Shown here one piece after another: positions 57,401 to 64,000 of a stretch of DNA of 64,000 nucleotides (its first letter is position 1; the number at the start of each line of letters is the position of its first letter). The DNA lies in NCBI RefSeq assembly GCF_035046485.1, contig NC_085138.1, forward strand, positions 94,715,766 to 94,779,765. Reading direction: 5' to 3'. The notes under the pieces were generated by a model. That model did no database searches and had not been told where the DNA came from. It worked only from the letters and a program-made list of their open reading frames with translations. Source of the stretch: Aedes albopictus. Taxonomy: Eukaryota; Arthropoda; Insecta; Diptera; Culicidae. A program made the translations under genes and the position numbers.

Positions 57401-57760
57401 CCTCGAGGAATTCCTGGAGTAATTCCTAGAAGAGTTTCGAGAGAAATTCCTTCAGGAATTTCTGGAGGAATCCGTTGAGGGATTTCTGGAAGAAATTGCT
57501 GGAGGCATCTTGAAGGAATTTGTGGAGGAGTGTCTGAAGGAACTCCTCGAGCAATTTCCGAAGGAATACCTGAAGGAGTTCCTGGAAATTTTTTTTTCAG
57601 AATTTTCTGCAGAAATTAATTAATGATTCCTTGGAGAATTTTTTTTGAGGAATTTCTGAAAAAAAAATTATTAATGAATCCCTGGAGGAATTCCTGAATA
57701 AACTCTTGGGAAAAAAATCTTGGAGAAATTCCAGGAGGAATCTGTGGAGGGTTCCCTGGA
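54425..57760 (+). repeat. 12-bp satellite, 3.3 kb, GAATTCCTGGAG orientation
   Basis: About 270 degenerate units, mostly in strict 12-bp register (for example GAATTCCTGGAG AAATTCCT at 55138). This is the largest block here. It runs opposite to the 49130-51010 block. Frames of 60-161 codons on both strands (55125-55316, 56300-56785 minus, 56733-57176 minus) consist of EFLE-, KFLQ- or PPGI-like tetrads. Confidence 0.92.
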
Positions 57761-58022
57761 GCAATCATAATAACGACCTCTTTGCCTAACGTTAAAATTT
57801 TTAATCAATTTTCCCAATCTTATCAGAAATCACTTTTTTCCTGAAAAACCAAATACTTCTGGACACAGATTACTAAAAAAATGTAAAATTGATAAAGTGC
57901 AATCATTGAAAGGTATATTTTATCATTTATACATGTAGTTTTCATTAGAAACTGTAACCACTATATGGTGAATCTTTTTTTTTGTGCCGGTCACTGTATA
58001 AATATACATTTATCACAATGTT
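57761..58022. other. unassigned spacer
   Basis: AT-rich; nothing identifiable. Confidence 0.3.
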
Positions 58023-58271
58023 GAGTGGGGGCGCACGGTTTACGATACTTTCAGATTATCGGGTTCGTCACTTCACACACTTGAAGTCTATTCGTCTGTT
58101 CTCACAGGGGGAGACGCGTGGTCCTTCAATAGGTGGAATACGTCCGCATGTCCGGAATGGACAGACTGCGACGAGACCGCGGAGCATGTGCTTTTTGAAT
58201 GTCCACGCTTCGTGGAGCAAAGGTCGAGTATGCAGGAAATATCCGGTAGAGATGTCACTCCTGGGCCCTGA
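58023..58271 (+). pseudogene. non-LTR retrotransposon C-terminal zinc-knuckle fragment
   Basis: In frame from 58146: CPEWTDCDETAEHVLFECPR, FVEQRSSM, GRDVTPGP*. The C...C...H...C spacing and the AEHVLFECPRF wording are typical of the C-terminus of RNase H-bearing LINEs (R1/I/LOA-like). The upstream frame to 58023 is open but weakly conserved. It is an isolated 3' fragment, a different lineage from 62404-64000. Confidence 0.7.
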
Positions 58272-58500
58272 ATCAAATTTCAACCATCGTGCAACAATAA
58301 TGACAATGTCGTAAACTGAATCTGTTGCGACAATTCACCCAATGCGACATGGCCTTGTCCCAACTTGAATAGAATAGGATAAAGATCGTACACCATGAGT
58401 TTAGAAATTAGTAAGTCTTGCCATGAGATTTTTGAGAGGTAGCTTCGAATCGGCAAACATTCCAACGCTGTTGAAGATATACCGTCAATAATTTCGATTT
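58272..58500. other. unassigned spacer
   Basis: Possibly the LINE 3' untranslated region; no tail is evident. Confidence 0.3.
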
Positions 58501-58510
58501 AGGGTGTGTT

Positions 58511-59498
58511 CCCGGGTAGAGGCTAATGGCAAACAAAGGACAAAATAATAACTGGTTTTGCCATCATATCTCGTTTTGCCATTCTTATGTTATTATGAAA
58601 AACTTAAAATGGCAAATCAATAGCAAAATATACAATCATAGCAAATCTTGTCATTGATATGTTATTCATGAATAATGCTTAATAACACATTAATAACAAA
58701 AAATACTATCATGGTAAAACTTGCAATTTAGCACCTTTTATAATAAATTGTATAAAACATCAAAACAATAACATAATTTACATTCCTAGCTAAATTTGCC
58801 ATTATTTTGATATTGTGAGAAATTATTTATAAACATTAGGCACCATAACATATTTTACTCTTAATATACCATTAACTATCATAGCACCCCGTAGGGATTG
58901 CGATGGAGAAATCCAAAATGATTAATAAGCATATCGCGAATGTTATCGCTAACTACCCTACGCTGCGCAAACGTTCCTAAATAGGAGAAGCCAGAGTAGA
59001 TTTTTAAGTTCGTTTCGTTTTGAGTTTTTAATTTCTACAAAATAAAACTGTTTCTACATTGATTGATGAACTTAAATTTTATTGAAGAAAAAAAAATAGC
59101 TGAATCTACCATTATTTTAAAATTGAATTTGAACAACTAAACCTACCATTATTTTGATCGCCACATAAACAGCTAAATTTGTTCTTATTCTGTTATCAAT
59201 AACTCAAGAATGTCATATTTTATTATTCACCGATAACAGTTAATTTGGGTCTTATTTTGTTATCAATATCTCAATAATAACTTATTTTGTTCTTCAATTG
59301 AATCTGCATGCTTTACCATTACTTTGTTATTACAATGGCAAAATAAGTTATTTTTAAGTTTTTCTGATACCAAAATTTTGTTATTATTTTTGTTATTTTA
59401 ACTCTTATTTCAAACAAACAAATAACACATTTTGCCATTCAAACATTCTGTTTTAATGGTAAAATTTGCCAATCTTTTGCCATTAAGCTCTACCCGGG
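58511..59498. mobile_element. 988-bp element with CCCGGGTAGAG ends, nested in a MITE
   Basis: CCCGGGTAGAGGCTAATGGC and GCCATTAAGCTCTACCCGGG are inverted. TT flanks it at 58509-58510 and 59499-59500. The interior is rich in TTGTTATT/AATAACA words. It splits an older MITE of the 8722 family, whose halves are about 58502-58510 and 59499-59629 (ending CCAATTGGAACAGACCT). No transposase. Confidence 0.75.
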
Positions 59499-59798
59499 TT
59501 CCAAATGGCGAATTAACATTAACACCTCAATTTGATAGTTCGACATTTAAACTTGACAGTTCTTATAAGGAAATATTTACCAAACTGTCAAGTGAAAATA
59601 ATTTTTATTCTCCAATTGGAACAGACCTTTGGATTGCCAATGATTTTATTTTGAAAAAAGTCATGGTGAAAAAGCAAAACTGTTAACGATCTTTTATAAA
59701 CTGACCAATGCCAACACTGGCCTTCGAATAATCTTTAATATGTTTTCAAAACAAAAAACTTGACTGCTTCTAGATACATAGCTACTTTACACATCACT
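59499..59798. repeat. right half of the split MITE plus flank
   Basis: To about 59629 it matches the 8722-8870 MITE (CGACATTTAAACTTGACAGT, CCAATTGGAACAGACCT). The remainder is unassigned. Confidence 0.6.
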
Positions 59799-60280
59799 CC
59801 CCTCTTCCGTTCCGGACGTAACGACTCGCAGGGGCAAAGCCTGCTTCTCAACTTGGTGTTCAATGAGTACTTCCACTGTTATTAATCGAGAGCTTACTCT
59901 GCCAATGACCATTTTACATGTGTATATCGCATAATAGGCACGAAGATCCTCTTTGACCAAGGAAGTCAAGTGGAAAGTTCATGCAACGACCCGGAATCGA
60001 ATACGTCACCCTCTGTATAGGGTCTGGGACCATTTGGGCAGGAGCACCTATTTTGGGCACTTGCTGCTATAACTCAGTCAATTTCAAACCGATTGACTTG
60101 AATTATTGCACATGGCTAGACACTGTGCGTATCTGATCGTGTCTCAAAAATCAAGTCAATCGATTCAAAATTGACTGAGTTATAGCAGCAAGTGCCCAAA
60201 ATAGGTGCTCCTGCCCAAATGGTCCCAAACCCTAGTTATACTAAATACACGTGTGTTTACGGCATTGGATATGGATATAT
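59799..60280 (-). repeat. Feilai-like SINE, diverged, split by a MITE
   Basis: Reads like 42720-42989: ACGTAACGACTCGCAGGGGC, AAAGCCTGCTTCTCAACTTG, CCAATGACCATTTTACATG, GGAATCGAATACGTCACCCT (complement of box B), then after the insert ACACGTGTGTTTACGGC. The insert separates the box B side from the rest of the tRNA-like head. Confidence 0.75.
60020..60232. mobile_element. 213-bp foldback MITE, TA-flanked, inside a SINE
   Basis: GGGTCTGGGACCATTTGGGC and its near-complement form arms of about 90 bp. TA at 60018-60019 and 60233-60234. The loop region is around 60110-60130. Confidence 0.85.
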
Positions 60281-62015
60281 ATAAGCCATGCAACTTTACG
60301 TATCAGTTGTGGCTGAATCCTTGCTTTCAGGATATTTATTATGTTTCAAGGTACCGATCGAGTGACGCATTAAACCTCAATCTCCCCTGCTGTAAAAAAA
60401 CGGACAATGAAAAAAACAGAAGGAGAAAAACGCTTCTTTATGGGGGCAGATGTTGAGCGCGCTCTGGTGCCGGCTTCATTATGTTTACCTGACCACCAGT
60501 TGCTCCTGCGTCGGACGACTATGACTATTACGATGGCTGTGGTCGATCTTCATCAAATGAACTAAAGCTGCCAGCTCCTGCTTCGTTGAAAGAATTTTCG
60601 GTTCCCATCGGCCAGAGCAGACTTCACAATAAAGGGGAGCTTGATCCGCAAATCCAAATGAAAAACTCCATTTCCTTTGGCTGCCCAGAACAAAAGATTG
60701 CCCGCGCGAATTGTTTTGGGGGAAGGCGTCAGCTGGCAGCTGGAGGATATTCGCGAGTAAAATATTCATACCTGTTCCACAATCAACGGAGGGACGATAT
60801 GTCCAGTTAAGAAATTGATCTGAATAGTTTTGGCAGATAAAGTGGTATAGATTAGGACATATTGTATAAAGCCAGTGTTATAGAAGATTACTTGCGCAAA
60901 ATTTGTTGATGTTTTTAGAGTCATCAAGGTCTCTGCATAATCTGACTGCTTAAAACCGAACCAAAATACAAAGCTTTTTTTGTTATTCAGGAGGAATTTT
61001 AAAACCCCCAAGGAAGATCCCAGAAAACAAATCTATCCTTGAACGCCTGTGATTGGAGTACCATCGTTGCTACCAGATGTTACAGATGTCGACATCGGGT
61101 TCCAGATTGCAGCCCCTCTCCCGTAGATAAACAGGATTAGGATAGAGATGATTGAAAGCAAAATACGAGAAGCTGCCAGATGAGAGTATCAGCTGTTCTG
61201 AAATTACACGCGCATTCAATTCATCCCCCATTCTCTTCTTAGGCAAGAAAGATCGATCCACCAGGTAGAAAAGCAGATCGGAACTGAACACCAGGCAAGC
61301 TGGCAAAGGTCCTTCATCATCGTCATCCCGATTTTGTGTTTGAATGAGCTGCTCCGGGTATTTGTTTTCAATGGATGGAGGAACTTTCGTTTCAACAAAA
61401 GCGATCGTCAACGGGTCGGTTGACTGTTTATCGCCGTATCGCCATCATCGGTATTTAAACAGCCAGCTGTGTTTCGAAAATCCTCTCTCTCCATCCATTA
61501 ACAATTCCAACAACAAAAATTGCCAATTTCCGGCTGGTTGCCCTCTGTCCTGTGTGAGTACGGAACGAACGAACGGCTGCGCTGCGATCGCCAACGGCTG
61601 TCGTTGGTTATTTAAATGATTTATAATAACAGGTCCTACACCAATAAAACAACGTTTAAGTTTTGTGCGAATGGTTTCTGTCACTAAACTTCATAGCCAC
61701 CACACATATGTAAATTATGTTGAAGAAATTGGTAAATGCCGATAATCTTACAAGAGAGAACTGCAGTTGCAACATAGTGTTCTTTGTAGATATAAATTCA
61801 CATTTTTGAATTTTTAAATTTGAATAATAGGGGAACACTAGGGAAACTTTGCTCTTTTCGGCAGTTTTTCTCTCTTCGTTTGAGTTATAGGCCTAGTTTT
61901 AGGTAATTTGACCGACAAAATATTTACTGCCGATGATCAAACACTGATATTTTCGGTTTTATAGTATGATGAATGAAAATTCTTCTAGCGTTTTTTTTAT
62001 AATCCAAAATTCTGA
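60281..62015. other. no gene assigned, 1.7 kb of low-copy appearance
   Basis: 60430-61700 has balanced composition and no visible repeats. The best frames are 61070-61411 minus (113 codons, starting MTIAFVETKVPPSIENKYPE) and 61344-61619 plus, which overlap. I recognise no domain. TATTTAAA at 61452 and TTATTTAAATG at 61609 are TATA-like, but no initiator or exon structure could be tied to them. Confidence 0.35.
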
Positions 62016-62019
62016 ATTC

Positions 62020-62215
62020 ATTCAGAAATCTCGCAAAGAATTTCTTTACAACATCTTCCAAAACTTCCTTCAAATTTTTTAAAGGAATTCCTTAAGATAA
62101 TCCTTAGGGGATTCCCTAAAACAATCTTCCAGGGATTCATAAAACAATTTCGCCAAAGTTTCGTTCAGGAATTTTTTCAAAATAAAAAAAAATCTTCTAT
62201 AGATTCCTTCCGGAA
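62020..62215. repeat. 12-bp satellite block, eroded
   Basis: AATTCATTCAGAAATCTCG, GGAATTCCTTAAG and ATCTTCCAGGGATTC words on the CTCCAGGAATTC strand. Confidence 0.55.
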
Positions 62216-62224
62216 TTGCACTAT

Positions 62225-62403
62225 GGGTATCTTCTCTCTCTCGTTTGTCGGGTGAAGATCACTGCGTCCAGATTTTAGAACTATTGTGATATACCCTTTT
62301 GCTGTGAGGTACGCAAGTTATCTCAGTAACATATTTGTCACTGAGATACCTTGGTATCGACTGAACTCAAGACCATCTATTATTGATGAATAGAGATCCT
62401 GAG
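62225..62403 (-). other. LINE 3' untranslated region
   Basis: Immediately downstream (minus) of the LINE stop. The satellite begins at about 62215, giving an approximate element end. Confidence 0.5.
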
Positions 62404-64000
62404 TTACAGTATGTGACTCCCCCATTCTGGCGAGACTAGCTTTATGAAGCCAACCACGTCCTTGGGAGATAAGATCCATATGTCAGCAGGCCCTAAAAAG
62501 GGCTTGCTGAGAACTTTGAACCTACGTTGAGTGAGTGCACTGCAATAGCAGAGGATGTGTTCTGATGTTTCCCTCTCCTCGTCACAAAAGCGGCAATTTG
62601 AGGTTTGGATTGCTCCGATCTTTTCTAGATGGTATCTGCAGGGGCAGTGTCCAGTTATTAGACCGGTGTAGATGTTGAGATCCCTTTTGTTGAGACCTAA
62701 TAGTTGTTGGGTTTTCTTGGGGTTTATCGTTACGAGCCTTTTAGATTGAATCGTATGGGGAAGTGCATTCCAGTTTGATGTGATTTGACTGACCATATAT
62801 TTGTTCAGTTCCATTTTTACAGAGCAGTCTGAGATCCCGCAGAAGGGCTCAGGGCCAATGAACCTTTCATTAGATCCATTTCTGGCTAGCTCATCAGCAA
62901 TCTCGTTTCCCTCTAGACCCGTATGTCCTGGGATCCAATATAGGTAGACTCGATTGCGTATGGATAAGTTTTTCAAAGCCAGAATGCATTCCCACACTAG
63001 CTTTGAGTTACAAGTGTAGTTATTAAGCGACTTAAGTGCCGCTTGGCTGTCAGAGAAAATACATATTTTTGCAAACCTATACTTTCTCCTCAGGCATAAT
63101 AACACGCATTCTAATATTGCATATATTTCCGCCTGAAATACTGTGGGCCACTGTCCTAAGTGGACAGAGATTTTTGTTCTAGGGCCATAGATTCCGGAGC
63201 CTGTCAGATTATTCATTTTCGAACCATCTGTGAAGAAATTTATAGAGCCTGTTGGAACGCTGGGTCCACCTCCTTCCCACTCCTGGCGGGAAGGAATGAG
63301 CACATCGTAAGGTAAGTCATAATTGACTACCGTTTCCATCCAGTCACTACAAATTCCTATTGCGGGATTTATGGCAAATTCATTTAATATGCTGAGGTGA
63401 CCCGTAAGGTCTCCCGACAGCAGCGTTTTTGTTCTCTTTAACCTTAGAGCACTTTTTTCCGCTTCCAGATTTATGAATTGATCTAACCGGGACAGGTGAA
63501 GCATTGCGTCTAGGGCCAAAGTGGGTGTACTACGAACTGCACCAGTGATCGCTATGCAAGCGGTGCGTTGGATTTTGTTGAGCTTCGCCCTTGCAGCAGC
63601 CTCATTAGTTTTAGGCCACCAGACAAGGGAAGCGTAAGTAGTCCTGGGACGAACAATGGTTTTATATATCCACATGATCATACTTGGTTTTAGGCCCCAT
63701 CTTTTACCCAGGGTTTTTGAACAAACCCAAAGTGTATTGAGACCTTTCTGCACAACTGATTGGAGATGAGAGTTCCAATTCAGTTTTGCGTCGAGTATGA
63801 CACCTAGATATTTTACTTCGCTTGAATAAACTAGTTGTGTATGATTCAAGAAAAGGGGTTTCAGTTGGACCTTCCTCCGTTTGGTGAAAGGGATAATGGA
63901 AGTTTTTGTAGGATTTATGCCTAGTTGTTCCTTATGACACCAGGAAAAAGTGTGATTTAGGGCAGATTGCATTCTTTCCACGATAACACTTTCGAATTTG
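62404..64000 (-). CDS. non-LTR retrotransposon ORF2, 3' half: RT end, RNase H, zinc knuckle
   Basis: An uninterrupted minus frame of 531 residues runs off the right edge; no start is inside the window. Numbering from the GTG at 63981: end of RT with GINPTKTSIIPF (21-32) and VKYLGVILD (57-64); thumb/connection to about 240; RNase H with D252 (FTDGS), E285 (AEIYAILE), D311 (SDSQAAL) and D363 (GNEIADELA), the full DEDD set; a C-terminal knuckle C463-x2-C466-x8-H475-x4-C480. The YADD box and endonuclease lie outside. RNase H places it among I/LOA/R1-like LINEs; I cannot fix the clade. The intact frame suggests a young copy. Stop at 62404-62406. Confidence 0.85.
   Translation of the reverse strand, partial: KFESVIVERMQSALNHTFSWCHKEQLGINPTKTSIIPFTKRRKVQLKPLFLNHTQLVYSSEVKYLGVILDAKLNWNSHLQSVVQKGLNTLWVCSKTLGKRWGLKPSMIMWIYKTIVRPRTTYASLVWWPKTNEAAARAKLNKIQRTACIAITGAVRSTPTLALDAMLHLSRLDQFINLEAEKSALRLKRTKTLLSGDLTGHLSILNEFAINPAIGICSDWMETVVNYDLPYDVLIPSRQEWEGGGPSVPTGSINFFTDGSKMNNLTGSGIYGPRTKISVHLGQWPTVFQAEIYAILECVLLCLRRKYRFAKICIFSDSQAALKSLNNYTCNSKLVWECILALKNLSIRNRVYLYWIPGHTGLEGNEIADELARNGSNERFIGPEPFCGISDCSVKMELNKYMVSQITSNWNALPHTIQSKRLVTINPKKTQQLLGLNKRDLNIYTGLITGHCPCRYHLEKIGAIQTSNCRFCDEERETSEHILCYCSALTQRRFKVLSKPFLGPADIWILSPKDVVGFIKLVSPEWGSHIL

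Noticed and set aside
61070..61684. minus-strand gene from frames 61070-61411 and 61445-61684
   Set aside because: No recognisable domain, no splice sites that join them and a competing plus frame. Left as unassigned low-copy DNA.

Overview
The window looks like repeat-saturated nuclear DNA of a culicine mosquito, most likely Aedes. The evidence is several copies of a tRNA-derived SINE resembling the Aedes Feilai family, many long-inverted-repeat MITEs, mosquito-type non-LTR retrotransposon fragments, a Penelope-like element and large degenerate satellite arrays. The species assignment is inference. I see no bacterial, organellar or viral genome organisation. Very little of the 64 kb looks like host coding sequence. 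Only two short candidate first exons (6624-6692 and 34049-34130) are worth testing.

Layout. 0-2.9 kb: SINE end, a 1.2 kb TA-flanked element with a nested MITE, and a LINE fragment. 2.9-5.4 kb: a complete non-autonomous LTR retrotransposon whose two 295-bp LTRs I read as identical, with a GAATG target duplication, tRNA-Ser-type primer site and polypurine tract. 5.4-15.2 kb: MITEs, SINEs, two more LINE fragments and a hairpin element with a hammerhead-like motif. 15.3-18.3 kb: a 5'-truncated Penelope-like element inside a 12-bp satellite. 18.4-28.2 kb: foldback elements, an inverted SINE dimer with a 13-bp target duplication, and a LINE end split by a MITE. 28.3-36.4 kb: five larger inverted-repeat elements, some nested. 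36.4-47 kb: low-copy sequence, MITEs and two more hairpin elements. 47.3-57.8 kb: two satellites (a GCACCAT repeat and a GAATTCCTGGAG 12-mer) interrupted by a 3.5 kb non-autonomous Helitron that itself carries the 12-mer satellite. 58-64 kb: LINE remnants, nested MITEs, about 1.7 kb of low-copy DNA, and the 3' half of an apparently intact RNase H-bearing LINE running off the right edge on the minus strand.

The 12-bp satellite occupies roughly 10 kb in a dozen blocks. The unit is four codons long, so it produces long but meaningless reading frames of four-residue repeats. Many insertions can be ordered because elements interrupt each other. Several have a related uninterrupted copy in the same window that shows the empty site.

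Most interesting signals: (1) hairpin elements at 10.0, 43.6 and 46.2 kb that carry hammerhead-ribozyme-like motifs, two of them flanked by 11-bp target duplications, next to a Penelope-like element with a decayed related motif; (2) the young gene-less LTR element; (3) the satellite-carrying Helitron with an expanded (TA)n 5' end; (4) the inverted SINE dimer. All identities were judged by eye.
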